Shown: positions 7,901 through 18,123 of the stretch, piece by piece
Layout: the number at the start of each line of letters is the position of its first letter
Numbering within the stretch: position 1 is the first letter of the stretch
Source of the DNA: Caldilineales bacterium
Lineage (GTDB): Bacteria > Chloroflexota > Anaerolineae > J102
Length of the DNA: 38,700 bases
Assembly (NCBI GenBank): GCA_013360575.1
Contig: JABWBG010000005.1
Span: forward strand, 1-38,700
Reading direction: 5' to 3'
Program-made: the position numbers and the translations under genes
The notes under the pieces: model-generated
Database searches by the model: none
Told to the model about the DNA's origin: nothing
What the model saw: only the letters and a program-made list of their open reading frames with translations

Positions 7901-7944
7901 ACGACGAAGTATAGGCATTTTATGACTAGCCCTCTTCCAACCGG
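7871..7944 (+). promoter_or_regulatory. Antiterminator pairing of the ilv attenuator
   Basis: CCGGTTGGAAGA at 7871-7882 (inside the leader ORF) is the perfect reverse complement of TCTTCCAACCGG at 7933-7944. The right arm overlaps the left stem and loop of the terminator at 7930-7951, so the two structures exclude each other. A further 8-bp pairing of CTTTCTTC (7803-7810) with GAAGAAAG (7878-7885) could act as the 1:2 protector hairpin. All segments of a classical 1-2-3-4 attenuator are therefore present. Confidence 0.82.
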
Positions 7945-7960
7945 AAGGGGGTTTTTGTTT
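7930..7960 (+). terminator. Attenuator terminator upstream of ilvB
   Basis: CCCTCTTCC pairs with GGAAGGGGG (9 bp including one G-T), with loop AACC, followed by TTTTTGTTT. It lies 30 bases after the leader stop codon and 125 bases before the ilvB ATG, so it would stop transcription before the structural genes unless the antiterminator forms. Confidence 0.85.
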
Positions 7961-7985
7961 GCATCTCCCATACCGGGCAGCGTCG

Positions 7986-8033
7986 CCCCCAACCCGCTGG
8001 TGCGCCATGTCGTGTGTTGGGGGTTTTTCTTTT
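7986..8033 (+). terminator. Second intrinsic terminator in the ilvB leader
   Basis: CCCCCAAC (7986-7993) and GTTGGGGG (8016-8023) form a perfect 8-bp stem with a 22-base loop, followed by TTTTTCTTTT. It comes after the attenuator terminator and still before ilvB. How readthrough is allowed here is not obvious. The freed GGGGG of the first terminator could pair with the CCCCC of this one when the antiterminator forms; this is speculative. Confidence 0.7.
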
Positions 8034-8075
8034 CACTTCCCCCTTCTCTTCCTCCCCATCTCAGGAGCTTTCTCC

Positions 8076-9791
<1,716 letters not shown>

Positions 9792-9828
9792 TCAGTGTTC
9801 AGTGTTCAGTAATCAGTGATCAGTGTTC
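9792..9828. repeat. TCAGTGT repeat at ilvB stop
   Basis: ATCAGTGTTCAGTGTTCAGT and variants begin directly after, and partly overlap in pattern with, the ilvB stop codon (TGATCAGTG). Same heptamer family as at 11671. The remaining bases to ilvN are AT-rich. Confidence 0.75.
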
Positions 9829-9874
9829 TCAATGTCTGATAACTAATTAATGAAATTATATAAGGAGAATGGAT

Positions 9875-10426
9875 ATGTATAGCGAAATACAACAAAATGG
9901 TACACATAAGCATACCGTCGTGGCCTGGCTGGAGGATAAGCCGGGGGTGTTGAATCGGGTGGTGGGGCTGTTCCGCCGCCGCGGGTTCAATATCGAGAGT
10001 CTGACGGTGGGACACAGCGAGACGCCCGGCATCAGCCGGCTGACTTTCGTAGTCGATGGCGATGATCGCATGGTGGATCAGGCGGTGAAGCAGCTTTATA
10101 AGTTGGTGAATGTGACGAAGGTCGAGAACATCACCGACCGCCCGGCCATCATCCGCGAGATGGCGCTGATACGGGTGCGTGTGGATACCGCCACCCGCGC
10201 CGAGGTGATGCAGATCGTGGATATCTATCGCGCCCGCATCGTGGATGTGAGCATGGATGCGGTGGTCGTGCAGGCCGTGGGCGCGACGGATCAGGTCGAA
10301 AGCCTGCTGGATCTGCTGGCAAACTACCCTGTGCTGGAAATGGTGCGCACCGGGGCCGTGGCCATGACCCGCGGCCATGTCGGGCGCAATGGCAAATCCA
10401 GCCGCAAACGCAAGGCAGCGTTGTAG
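9875..10426 (+). CDS. ilvN: Acetolactate synthase small (regulatory) subunit
   Basis: Regulatory subunit that binds IlvB, raises its activity and confers feedback inhibition by valine. The product shows an N-terminal ACT domain ([34 protein letters not shown], about residues 13-46) with the effector-site glycine/asparagine pattern, then the second ACT-like domain ([19 protein letters not shown] onward). The Lys/Arg-rich tail is [13 protein letters not shown]. The track starts at 9869, but AAGGAG (9862-9867) is only one base from that ATG and seven from ATG 9875, so the second is the likely start (183 residues). It lies between ilvB and ilvC as in most bacteria. Confidence 0.94.
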   Translation: MYSEIQQNGTHKHTVVAWLEDKPGVLNRVVGLFRRRGFNIESLTVGHSETPGISRLTFVVDGDDRMVDQAVKQLYKLVNVTKVENITDRPAIIREMALIRVRVDTATRAEVMQIVDIYRARIVDVSMDAVVVQAVGATDQVESLLDLLANYPVLEMVRTGAVAMTRGHVGRNGKSSRKRKAAL

Positions 10427-10428
10427 GT

Positions 10429-10655
<227 letters not shown>

Positions 10656-10669
10656 GGACAAAAACACTT

Positions 10670-11671
10670 ATGGCGACGATTTATTATGACAAAGACGCGG
10701 ACATTGCCCGGCTGCAGGGGCGCAAGATCGCGGTGCTGGGCTATGGCAGCCAGGGCCATGCCCACGCTCTCAGCCTGCAAGATAGCGGCCTGGACGTGCG
10801 CGTGGGCCTGTACAAAGGGTCAGGATCATGGGAAAAAGCGGAAGCAGCCGGGCTGCGGGTCGTCTCTACCACCCAGGCCTGCGCCGAGGCCGACATGATC
10901 ATGGTGCTGGCCCCCGACACGGTGCAGGCCAAAATCTACAAAGAGAGCATCGAGCCGAATCTGAAGCCGGGCAAGACGCTGATGTTCGGACACGGTTTCA
11001 ACATCCGTTTCGGGCAGATCGTGCCGCCCGATTTCGTGGATGTGAGCATGGTGGCCCCGAAGGCGCCCGGTCACCGCGTACGCGAGTTGTTCGTGGAAGG
11101 CACAGGCACGCCGGCGCTGGTGGCCATCTATCAGGATGCCAGCGGCCACGCTCTGGCTGACGCCCTGGCCTATGCCAAGGGCATCGGCTGCACCCGCGCC
11201 GGGGCCTTGCAGACCACCTTCAGCGAGGAAACGGAGACCGATCTGTTCGGCGAGCAGGCGGTGCTGTGCGGCGGCGTCAGCGCCCTGGTCAAGGCCGGGT
11301 TCGAGACGCTGGTCAACGCCGGCTATCAGCCGGAAGTAGCCTATTTCGAGTGCATGCATGAGCTGAAGCTGATCGTGGATTTGTTTTATCGCGGCGGCCT
11401 GGCCTACATGCGCTACAGCGTGTCCGACACTGCCGAGCATGGCGATTACCACGCCGGCGATCGCATCATTACTGCGGAAACGAAGGAGACAATGCGCCAG
11501 ATTTTGAGCGATATCCAGTCTGGAGCCTACGCCGAGGAATGGATCGACGAGAACGCCAACGGTCGCCCCCATTTCAACGCCCGCCGCGCCGCCGAACGCG
11601 AGCATCAGATCGAGCAGGTCGGTAAAGAACTGCGCAGTATGATGCCGTGGTTGAAGCCGGTGGAGGTTTAG
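10670..11671 (+). CDS. ilvC: Ketol-acid reductoisomerase (NADP+)
   Basis: Isomerises and reduces acetolactate or acetohydroxybutyrate to the dihydroxy acid, with Mg2+ and NADPH. At 333 residues it is a class I (short) enzyme. The N-terminal Rossmann domain has [18 protein letters not shown] (about residues 18-35) followed by the KGSGSWEKA loop that sets cofactor specificity. The metal-binding acids are in [17 protein letters not shown] (about 185-200) and [13 protein letters not shown] (about 225). The C-terminal knotted domain ends [24 protein letters not shown] lies 11 bases before the ATG. It is flanked by two large repeat arrays; its TAG stop runs straight into a TCAGTAT array. Confidence 0.96.
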   Translation: MATIYYDKDADIARLQGRKIAVLGYGSQGHAHALSLQDSGLDVRVGLYKGSGSWEKAEAAGLRVVSTTQACAEADMIMVLAPDTVQAKIYKESIEPNLKPGKTLMFGHGFNIRFGQIVPPDFVDVSMVAPKAPGHRVRELFVEGTGTPALVAIYQDASGHALADALAYAKGIGCTRAGALQTTFSEETETDLFGEQAVLCGGVSALVKAGFETLVNAGYQPEVAYFECMHELKLIVDLFYRGGLAYMRYSVSDTAEHGDYHAGDRIITAETKETMRQILSDIQSGAYAEEWIDENANGRPHFNARRAAEREHQIEQVGKELRSMMPWLKPVEV

Positions 11672-11792
11672 TATTCAGTATTCAGTGTTCAGTGTTCAGT
11701 GTTCAGTATTCAGTATTCAGTGTTCAGTGTTCAGTATTCAGTATTCAGTATTCAGTGTTCAGTGTTCAGTAATCAGTATTTGGTAATCAGTG
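11671..11792. repeat. TCAGTAT/TCAGTGT heptamer array
   Basis: About 16 units of TTCAGTA and TTCAGTG start at the last base of the ilvC stop codon. An inverted shorter array (ACTGAATA units) stands at 11970-12017 before leuA, with a palindromic element between them, so the whole ilvC-leuA space (360 bases, no gene) is symmetric. Confidence 0.9.
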
Positions 11793-11825
11793 ACTAGTAG
11801 GTAATCTAGAAGATATTCAGTAAAA

Positions 11826-11955
11826 GTTCACCTAATGTGTCATTGCGAGGGGAGATAGCCCCGAGGCAATCCCCAACGCTGATATGGCATCCATAAAATC
11901 TACGAACCACCTCGGAGATTGCTTCGCTGCGCTCGCAATGACACATTAGGTGAAC
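11826..11955. repeat. Palindromic MITE/REP-like element, copy 1
   Basis: A 130-base element whose ends are a perfect 24-bp inverted repeat beginning GTTCACCTAATGTGTCATTG and ending with its reverse complement. Inner arms (CCCCGAGGCAATCC and the GGAGATTGCTTCG side) are also partly complementary. TCATTGCGAG...CGCAATGAC palindromes of this type are found in many unrelated bacteria. A second diverged copy lies at 24919-25114. There is no transposase ORF inside, so it would be non-autonomous. Confidence 0.85.
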
Positions 11956-11969
11956 TATTACGGTATTCA

Positions 11970-12017
11970 AACTGAACACTGAACACTGAATACTGAATAC
12001 TGAATACTAAATACTAA
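11970..12017. repeat. Inverted TCAGTAT array (ACTGAATA units)
   Basis: About six units of ACTGAAC/ACTGAAT, the reverse complement of the array at 11671, end just before the leuA Shine-Dalgarno (AAGGAG). Confidence 0.85.
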
Positions 12018-12031
12018 AAAAGGAGTTTTCC

Positions 12032-13699
12032 ATGCCCAATCCAAGTAATTATGGTCCCGACAAAGTCCTGATCTTCGATACGACCCTGCGCGATGGCGAG
12101 CAATCGCCAGGGGCGACGCTGAACGCGCAGGAAAAGCTGGACATCGCCCGGCAGTTGGCGCGGCTGGGCGTGGACATCATCGAGGCGGGCTTTCCGGCGG
12201 CCTCGCCCGGCGACCTGGAAGCGGTGCAGCGCATCGCCCAGACCGTGGGCCAGGAGCCACGCATCGACAGGCAGGGCAATCCGGCCGAGCCGCCGGTGAT
12301 CTGCGGGCTGGCGCGGGCCAATCCCCAGGATATCGACGCGGCCTGGGAGGCGGTGCGTCCGGCCAAACACCCCCGCATCCACACCTTTTTGGCCACTTCA
12401 CCCGTACACATGGAATACAAGCTGAAGATGCAGCCGGAAGAGGTGGTAGCGCGAGTGCGAGAGATGGTCGGGTACGCCAAACAGTATTGCGCTGATGTAG
12501 AGTTCAGCCCAGAGGACGCCGGGCGCAGCGACCCCCGCTTCCTCTATCAGGTGCTGACCGCGGCCATTGCGGCCGGCGCCACCACCCTCAACATCCCCGA
12601 CACCGTGGGCTACACCACGCCCGATGAGTTTGGCCGCCTGATCCGCGACATCCGCGAGCACACGCCTGGCGCCAAAGATGTGGTGATCTCGGTGCACTGC
12701 CACAACGACCTGGGGCTGGCCACGGCCAACACCATGGCCGGGGTGCAGAACGGCGCCCGCCAGGTCGAGGTCACCATCAATGGCATCGGCGAGCGGGCGG
12801 GGAACACCAGCCTGGAAGAGGTGGTGATGGCCCTGTACGTGCGCCAGCAGGTCTACGAGACTGAAACCAACATCATCACCCAGGAGATCCACCGTTCCTC
12901 CGACATGGTATCTCGCTACACCGGCATGGTGATCCAGCCAAACAAGGCCATTGTCGGGGCCAACGCCTTCGCCCACGAAGCCGGCATCCACCAGGATGGC
13001 ATGCTGAAGAACAAGCGCACCTACGAGATCATGGACGCGGACACCATCGGCCTCAGCCATTCCAAGCTGGTGCTGGGCAAACATTCCGGGCGGCACGCCT
13101 TCCGCGTGCGCATGGAAGAGATGGGCTATCATCTGGAAGATGAGGAGTTGAACAAGGTGTTCAGGCGCTTCAAAGATCTGGCCGACAAGAAGAAAACGGT
13201 GTCGGATGCCGATCTGGAAGCGCTGGTGGGGGATGAGGTGTACCAACCGAAGGAGACCTGGGAGTTGGTCAATGTGCAGGTGCAGTGCGGCAACAATGTG
13301 GTTCCCACGGCGGTGGTGACGCTGCGCAACACCGATTCGGGCGCCACCGTGACCGACGCCGGCTTTGGCTCTGGCCCGGTGGATGCGGTGTATCAGGGCA
13401 TCAACCGCATTGTGCAGGTTCCCAACGTCCTCACCGAGTTCCTCGTCCAGGCGGTGACCGAAGGCATCGACGCCAACGGTGATGTTACGATCCGCATCGC
13501 CGTGCCCGAAAGCCGGGGCTTCACGCACACCGCCCAGGGCCGGCCCCGCCGCCGCCTGTTCTCAGGCCGCGGCATTGATACCGACATCATCGTGGCCAGC
13601 GCCAAAGCATATATGCAGGCGCTGAACAAGTTGATCGATGCCGAAAGCGCCACGCAATCGACCGTACACATCGCCAATGGCGAACGGAGTGCGGTATAG
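12032..13699 (+). CDS. leuA: 2-isopropylmalate synthase
   Basis: Condenses acetyl-CoA with 2-oxoisovalerate, the first committed step to leucine. The 555-residue product has the N-terminal TIM barrel with [15 protein letters not shown] (residues 10-24), the metal and substrate sites, [18 protein letters not shown] (about 225) and [15 protein letters not shown]. The subunit-linker region contains [11 protein letters not shown] (about 320). The C-terminal leucine-sensing domain starts near 410 ([14 protein letters not shown]) and ends [19 protein letters not shown], so feedback inhibition by leucine is expected. GGAG precedes the ATG by 8 bases. It is distinct from the CimA paralogue at 18124, which has DGTQGEG in the same motif. 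Confidence 0.96.
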   Translation: MPNPSNYGPDKVLIFDTTLRDGEQSPGATLNAQEKLDIARQLARLGVDIIEAGFPAASPGDLEAVQRIAQTVGQEPRIDRQGNPAEPPVICGLARANPQDIDAAWEAVRPAKHPRIHTFLATSPVHMEYKLKMQPEEVVARVREMVGYAKQYCADVEFSPEDAGRSDPRFLYQVLTAAIAAGATTLNIPDTVGYTTPDEFGRLIRDIREHTPGAKDVVISVHCHNDLGLATANTMAGVQNGARQVEVTINGIGERAGNTSLEEVVMALYVRQQVYETETNIITQEIHRSSDMVSRYTGMVIQPNKAIVGANAFAHEAGIHQDGMLKNKRTYEIMDADTIGLSHSKLVLGKHSGRHAFRVRMEEMGYHLEDEELNKVFRRFKDLADKKKTVSDADLEALVGDEVYQPKETWELVNVQVQCGNNVVPTAVVTLRNTDSGATVTDAGFGSGPVDAVYQGINRIVQVPNVLTEFLVQAVTEGIDANGDVTIRIAVPESRGFTHTAQGRPRRRLFSGRGIDTDIIVASAKAYMQALNKLIDAESATQSTVHIANGERSAV

Positions 13700-13701
13700 A
13701 A

Positions 13702-13945
13702 GTTGGTTGGTTGGTTGGTTAGTTAGTTGGTTAGTTGGTTAGTTGGTTGGTTGGTAAATTGGTAAGGATCGCCGCAAAAGTCACCAATCTACCAACTAAC
13801 CAACCAACCAACCAACCAACCAACCAACTAACCAACCAACCAACCAACTAACCAACTAACCAACCAACCAACTAACCAACTAACCAACCAACTAACCAAC
13901 TAACCAACCAACTAACCAACTAACCAACTAACCAACCAACCAACC
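13702..13945. repeat. GGTT array and inverted AACC array, second copy with same core
   Basis: Left arm GGTT/AGTT (13702-13757), core GGTAAGGATCGCCGCAAAA (13761-13779, identical to the ilvN-ilvC copy) and a long right arm of AACC/AACT units to 13945. It starts at the leuA stop and ends 6 bases before the leuC ATG, leaving no space for an ordinary Shine-Dalgarno. Confidence 0.92.
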
Positions 13946-13951
13946 CCCCCT

Positions 13952-15361
13952 ATGACCCAAACACCCAAAACCCTTTTCGATAAAGTGTGGGATGCGCATG
14001 TGGTGAAGCAGGATGCGGGCGCGCCGGCGGTGCTGTATATCGACGCCCATCTCATCCACGAAGTGACTTCGCCGCAGGCTTTTAATATGCTGCGCCAGCG
14101 CGGCCTGCGGGTGCGGCGGCCCGACAAAACCTTCGCCACCATGGATCATGCCATCCCCACCCGGCAGACGGAGATGACCCTATGGCCCGCAGATGCGGCC
14201 CATCAGGTGCGCACGCTGCGCCAAAACTGCGCGGATTTCGGCCTCACGCTGTGGGATATCACAGGCGAGGTGCAGGGCATCGTGCACGTCGTCGGCCCGG
14301 AGATGGGCGTGACCCAGCCGGGCATGACCATCGTCTGCGGCGACAGCCACACCAGCACGCACGGCGCCTTTGGGGCGCTGGCCTTTGGCATCGGCACCAG
14401 CGAAGTGGGGCATGTGCTGGCCACGCAATGCCTGCTGCAAGCCAAGCCCAAGACCTTCGCCATCAATATCGAGGGCGAATTGGCGCACGGCGTCACCGCC
14501 AAAGACATCATCCTCGCCATCATCGCCCAGAATGGCACCGGCGGCGGGGCCGGGCACGTGTTCGAATACCGCGGCAGCGCCATCGCCAAGCTGAGCATGG
14601 CCAACCGCATGACGATCTGCAACATGAGCATCGAGGGCGGCGCCAGGGCCGGCATGATCGCCCCGGACGAGACCACGTTCGCGTACCTGGCGGGCCGGGA
14701 CTATGCCCCCAAAGGTCGGGAGTGGCAGGCGGCGGTGGCGCGCTGGCGCACGCTGCGCAGCGATGAGGGCGCCGTGTTCGACCGGGAAATGACACTCGAC
14801 GCCAACAAGCTGCAACCGATGGTCACCTACGGCACCAACCCCGGCCAGGGCATGCCTGTCAGCGGCCAGATTCCCACGCCCGACCAGCTGGCCGACCCCG
14901 CCGAACGTCGGGCTTTGCTCAGCGCCCTGGAGTACATGGGCCTGAAGCCCGGCCAGCCCATCGCGGGCCAGCCCATCGACATCGTGTTCATCGGCTCCTG
15001 CACCAATGGCCGCATCGAAGACCTGCGCCAGGCCGCGGAGGTGGTCAAGGGCAGGCGGGTTTCAGACAGCGTCTGGGCCATCGTCGTGCCCGGCTCCAAG
15101 GCGGTGAAGGCCCAGGCCGAAGCCGAAGGGCTGGATCGCATCTTCGCCGCCGCTGGGTTCGAGTGGCGCGGGGCCGGGTGCAGCATGTGCCTGGCCATGA
15201 ATGATGACAAGGCCGGCGCCGGGAAATATGTGGCCTCGACCAGCAACCGCAATTTCGAGGGCCGCCAAGGCCCCGGCGCCCGCACCCTGCTCATGAGCCC
15301 GATCATGGCCGCGGCCGCGGCCGTCAATGGAAAAGTTGTTGATGTGCGGGAGATGATTTAA
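13952..15361 (+). CDS. leuC: 3-isopropylmalate dehydratase large subunit
   Basis: With LeuD it isomerises 2-isopropylmalate to 3-isopropylmalate; a [4Fe-4S] aconitase-family enzyme. The 469-residue product has [10 protein letters not shown] at the start, TMDHAIPT (about 70), [24 protein letters not shown] (about 130), and the cluster cysteines in [12 protein letters not shown] (about 350) and [11 protein letters not shown] (about 410). NRNFEGRQG precedes the end. The gene begins 6 bases after the GGTT/AACC array, and the bases before the ATG are CCCCCCCT, so no Shine-Dalgarno is visible. leuD follows after 2 bases. Confidence 0.96.
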   Translation: MTQTPKTLFDKVWDAHVVKQDAGAPAVLYIDAHLIHEVTSPQAFNMLRQRGLRVRRPDKTFATMDHAIPTRQTEMTLWPADAAHQVRTLRQNCADFGLTLWDITGEVQGIVHVVGPEMGVTQPGMTIVCGDSHTSTHGAFGALAFGIGTSEVGHVLATQCLLQAKPKTFAINIEGELAHGVTAKDIILAIIAQNGTGGGAGHVFEYRGSAIAKLSMANRMTICNMSIEGGARAGMIAPDETTFAYLAGRDYAPKGREWQAAVARWRTLRSDEGAVFDREMTLDANKLQPMVTYGTNPGQGMPVSGQIPTPDQLADPAERRALLSALEYMGLKPGQPIAGQPIDIVFIGSCTNGRIEDLRQAAEVVKGRRVSDSVWAIVVPGSKAVKAQAEAEGLDRIFAAAGFEWRGAGCSMCLAMNDDKAGAGKYVASTSNRNFEGRQGPGARTLLMSPIMAAAAAVNGKVVDVREMI

Positions 15362-15363
15362 CC

Positions 15364-15957
15364 ATGAACCCCTTCACCACCCTCACCGCCGCCGCCGCGC
15401 CGCTGCGCGCCGAAAATGTCGACACCGACCAGATCATCCCCGCCCGCTTTCTCACCGCCGTCACCAAGGCGGGCATGGGCGATGGCCTGTTCGCGGCCTG
15501 GCGCTATGATCCGACCGGCCAGCCCCGCCCCGATTTTGTGCTCAATCAGCCGCAATACGCCGCCGCGCAGATCCTGATCGCCGGACGCAATTTCGGCAGC
15601 GGCTCCAGCCGCGAGCACGCGGTATGGGCGCTGACCGAATACGGCTTCCGCGCCGTGATCTCGCCCGGCTTCGCCGACATTTTCTACAACAACGCCCTCA
15701 AAAATGGCCTGCTGCCCGTGCCCCTGCCCGAAGAGGCCGTCCGCCTGCTGCTCGATCTGGTCGAGGAACAGCCGGATGTTCAGATTCAGCTCGATCTTGG
15801 CGCTCAAACCGTAAGCCTGCCCGATGGCCAATCCTATCACTTCGCCATCGATCCCTATCGTAAGGAATGCCTAATCGAAGGTCTCGACGATCTCGGCTAC
15901 CTGCTGGCGCAAGAAGCGGCGATAACCGCATATGAGCATTCAAATACCAAGAATTAA
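15364..15957 (+). CDS. leuD: 3-isopropylmalate dehydratase small subunit
   Basis: Swivelling domain subunit that completes the LeuC active site. The 197-residue product has the family motifs ENVDTDQIIPARFL (about residues 17-30), AGRNFGSGSSREHAVWAL (about 77-94) and PGFADIFYNNALKNGLLPV (about 100-120). It starts two bases after the leuC stop, and a GGAG 13 bases upstream lies in the leuC end, so it is translationally coupled. The C-terminus (AYEHSNTKN) runs into an AT-rich repeat. Confidence 0.95.
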   Translation: MNPFTTLTAAAAPLRAENVDTDQIIPARFLTAVTKAGMGDGLFAAWRYDPTGQPRPDFVLNQPQYAAAQILIAGRNFGSGSSREHAVWALTEYGFRAVISPGFADIFYNNALKNGLLPVPLPEEAVRLLLDLVEEQPDVQIQLDLGAQTVSLPDGQSYHFAIDPYRKECLIEGLDDLGYLLAQEAAITAYEHSNTKN

Positions 15958-15998
15958 TCATTAATTATTAATCATCAATCATCGATCATCGATCATCA
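15952..15998. repeat. AT-rich TTAATCA/ATCATCG array
   Basis: Degenerate 7-base units (ATTAATC, ATCATCA, ATCGATC) overlap the leuD stop codon and end at the Shine-Dalgarno AGAGGA of the next small ORF. Its base composition is quite unlike its neighbours. Confidence 0.8.
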
Positions 15999-16008
15999 GA
16001 GGAACCTC

Positions 16009-16200
16009 ATGACCCCACCCACCCCCCTGCCTACCGCCCCGCGCAACGGCCCGTCCGAACCTCGCCCGAACAACGCGCAGGAGGCCAGGCCGACTGACCC
16101 CACCACACTCCGCCCCGCGGCCGATTTCCTGGAGTTGGATGAGATCTCCCTCGCCTTCTGGGGCGCCGCCGCCCTCCATCGCCACGACGAGCGCCGTTGA
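16009..16200 (+). CDS. Small Pro-rich protein between leuD and leuB
   Basis: A 63-codon ORF in an otherwise canonical leuCDB operon. It has its own Shine-Dalgarno (AGAGGA, 5 bases before ATG) and its stop codon TGA (16198-16200) ends two bases before the leuB ATG at 16203, so it probably delivers ribosomes to leuB, which has no visible Shine-Dalgarno. The first half is Pro/Arg/Thr-rich and probably disordered ([19 protein letters not shown]). The second half looks foldable ([20 protein letters not shown]). I do not recognise a family. It may be a small accessory protein of LeuCD/LeuB or only a translational coupling ORF. Confidence 0.6.
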   Translation: MTPPTPLPTAPRNGPSEPRPNNAQEARPTDPTTLRPAADFLELDEISLAFWGAAALHRHDERR

Positions 16201-16202
16201 GT

Positions 16203-17324
16203 ATGACCATGCATTATTCCCTTGTTTTGCTGCCCGGCGACGGCATCGGCCCGGAAGTGGTGCGCGAGGCGGAACTGACGCTGGCCGCGCTGGCCCCGGT
16301 GTTCAGGTTCAGCCTGACCTTCGAGACGCATCTCATGGGCGGCTGCGCCATCGACGCCACCGGCCAGCCCCTGCCCGCCGCCACCCTGGCCGCCTGCCGC
16401 TCGGCCGATGCCGTGCTGCTGGGCGCAGTGGGCGGGCCTAAATGGAGCGATCCCGCGGCCAAAGTGCGCCCGGAACAGGGCCTGCTGGCGCTGCGCAAGG
16501 AACTGGGGCTGTACGCCAATCTTCGCCCGGTCAAGATCTTCCCGCAGCTGATCAACGCCTCCAGCCTGAAACCGGAGACCCTGGCGGGCGTGGACATGCT
16601 GGTCGTGCGCGAATTGACCGGCGGCGCCTATTTCGGCCCGCAGAAAGAGGGGGATGACGAGGCCTACGACACCATGCTCTACACCCGCGGCGAGATCGAA
16701 CGCGTGGTGCGGGTGGCAGCGCGGGCCGCACAGACGCGCCGCGGCCATCTCACATCGGTGGACAAGGCCAACGTGCTGGCCTCCTCCCGGCTGTGGCGCA
16801 AGACCACGGCCCAGATCATGGCCGCCGAATTCCCCGACGTGACGCTTGAGCATCAGCTTGTCGACGCCATGGCCATGCACCTCATCCGCCGCCCTGCGGG
16901 CTTCGACGTCATCGTCAGCGAAAACCTGTTCGGCGATATCCTCACCGACGAGGCGGCGATGCTGGCCGGATCCATGGGCATGCTGCCCTCGGCCAGCCTG
17001 GGCGACGGCGCCAACGGCGTCTACGAACCGATCCACGGCTCCGCGCCCGACATTGCCGGGCAGGGCATTGCCAATCCCCTGGCCACCATCCTTTCAGCGG
17101 CGATGATGCTGCGGCACTCGCTTGGGCAAGAAGCTGCGGCTCAGGCTATCGAAACCGCGGTGGAGATGGCGCTCGCCGCCGGCTACCGCACCCCCGATCT
17201 TGCCGGCGTCGCCGCCCCTGATCAGGCCACCGAAGTGGTGGGCACTGCGGCGATGGGCGCGGTGGTGCGGGAGAATCTGAGGATCATCTCCAACTCGAAA
17301 CAGGCAGATATCGCATCAGATTGA
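16203..17324 (+). CDS. leuB: 3-isopropylmalate dehydrogenase
   Basis: NAD-dependent oxidative decarboxylation of 3-isopropylmalate to 2-oxoisocaproate. Start chosen at ATG 16203 (ATG 16209 also possible; the track's TTG at 16197 overlaps the previous ORF). Motifs: [16 protein letters not shown] (about residues 8-23), [15 protein letters not shown] (about 98), the substrate loop [14 protein letters not shown] (about 137), [14 protein letters not shown] (about 185), [20 protein letters not shown] (about 235) and the NAD site [22 protein letters not shown] (about 278). The last 41 bases overlap the remnant of a DUF5615 gene on the other strand. Confidence 0.95.
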   Translation: MTMHYSLVLLPGDGIGPEVVREAELTLAALAPVFRFSLTFETHLMGGCAIDATGQPLPAATLAACRSADAVLLGAVGGPKWSDPAAKVRPEQGLLALRKELGLYANLRPVKIFPQLINASSLKPETLAGVDMLVVRELTGGAYFGPQKEGDDEAYDTMLYTRGEIERVVRVAARAAQTRRGHLTSVDKANVLASSRLWRKTTAQIMAAEFPDVTLEHQLVDAMAMHLIRRPAGFDVIVSENLFGDILTDEAAMLAGSMGMLPSASLGDGANGVYEPIHGSAPDIAGQGIANPLATILSAAMMLRHSLGQEAAAQAIETAVEMALAAGYRTPDLAGVAAPDQATEVVGTAAMGAVVRENLRIISNSKQADIASD

Positions 17325-17657
17325 GATGATCTTCCAACGCTGTCGCCGCCCAAATCGTGGCCAGATCATCGATCAAGTCCCCAAGCAAAAGCATGTCATT
17401 CAGGACGATGATCCCATTGGTCTGCCGCCCCTCTGCCATCCGCTGCTGCAAATGGCCGGGCATGGAGGCGGGTTGTTGGTCACAAGCAAAGCGCCATGCA
17501 CAAAACACCACTCCAGAATGACCGGATCCAGCGATTTGAGGGCCGGCATCCCCGGCTGACCGATTCGCCACACCCTGATTTGACTCCAATGCCGCTACAA
17601 ACCCCGTTGAATCTGGGGATCAATATGCTCATCCAGCAAATATACGATTTCTCTCAT
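17284..17657 (-). pseudogene. DUF5615 PIN-like toxin, broken by a stop codon and a frameshift
   Basis: Translating the minus strand from ATG 17657 gives MREIVYLLDEHIDPQIQRGL, then TAG, then in the same frame RHWSQIRVWRIGQPG...LDPVILEWCFVHGALLVTNN. After TNN the homology continues only in the next frame: ASMPGHLQQRMAEGRQ, GIIVLNDMLLLGDLIDDLATIWAA and the end at 17284. Together this is a whole DUF5615-type protein (PIN-like nuclease fold, with LLDEHI and LLVTNN the conserved Asp motifs). One nonsense codon and one single-base deletion near the TNN motif disable it. Its ATG overlaps the stop of the DUF433 gene (ATGA), the standard arrangement of this antitoxin-toxin pair. The family identification is from memory of the motifs. 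Confidence 0.75.
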
Positions 17658-18043
17658 TCTGTTTCATAGGTAGGCGAAGGCTCGGCAAATATCAACCCAC
17701 GCTGCTCTGCCACGATTCGCGCTGTGTCTTTGCCATATTTCTCTCGCAGCGCCCGCAATCGCAAAATTACTGGATCTGGATTCTTTTCCTGCTCTTCCCG
17801 CATTCTTCGCCCGAACTCGATCAAATCTGTCATGTATTGATGCAAAGCTTCTTTATTGTGCAAATAATACAGGATCGTCGCGTAGACCTGTTCGAGGTTG
17901 ATGCTATAAAAACGCTCGTCGATCTGCTCCGGCGTCTGGCCGCGGTGGATGTATTCGTACAGCACCGATTCGATGCCGACGCGGCTGCCTTTGAGGCGGA
18001 TATCGTTCGGCGCCAGGAAATCAAAATACTCTTCGAGTTGCAT
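17654..18043 (-). CDS. DUF433 domain antitoxin-like protein
   Basis: Start taken at ATG 18043 (129 residues), preceded by GGAGGG, rather than the track's 18079. The N-terminal 75 residues fit the DUF433 winged-helix domain: PNDIRLKGSRVGIESVLYEY, HRGQTPEQIDERF, then INLEQVYATILYYLHNKEAL. The remaining part is a charged helical extension (GRRMREEQEKNPDPVILRLR) that probably contacts the toxin. DUF433 proteins are the putative antitoxins paired with DUF5615 toxins; here the toxin is a pseudogene and the antitoxin reading frame is intact. An extended -10 promoter lies 35 bases upstream. It points away from cimA. Confidence 0.8.
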   Translation of the reverse strand: MQLEEYFDFLAPNDIRLKGSRVGIESVLYEYIHRGQTPEQIDERFYSINLEQVYATILYYLHNKEALHQYMTDLIEFGRRMREEQEKNPDPVILRLRALREKYGKDTARIVAEQRGLIFAEPSPTYETE

Positions 18044-18077
18044 GGTTGCTACCCTCCGATGGGTGGGACCTGCGGCC

Positions 18078-18086
18078 ATTATAGCA
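18078..18086 (-). promoter_or_regulatory. Extended -10 promoter for the DUF433 gene
   Basis: On the minus strand TGCTATAAT is a perfect extended -10 (TGnTATAAT). A start near 18071 would leave a 28-base leader before ATG 18043. The -35 (TAGATT at 17-base spacing) is poor, as is usual for extended -10 promoters. Confidence 0.6.
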
Positions 18087-18123
18087 GCAATCCCCTTCCA
18101 AATCTATCACCAGGATAAACAGG

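Noticed and set aside
7658-8008. 116-codon minus-strand ORF in the ilv leader
   Set aside because: It is the reverse of the leader peptide and attenuator region, with no RBS or recognisable domain.
7766-8075. T-box riboswitch in the ilvB leader
   Set aside because: No T-box sequence (TGGNACCGCG type) is present, whereas a Leu/Ile/Val-rich leader ORF and matching attenuator stems are.
7959-8075. N-terminal extension of IlvB as given in the ORF track
   Set aside because: The extension is encoded by the second terminator and its flanks and has no homology to the family; ATG 8076 has AGGAG at proper spacing.
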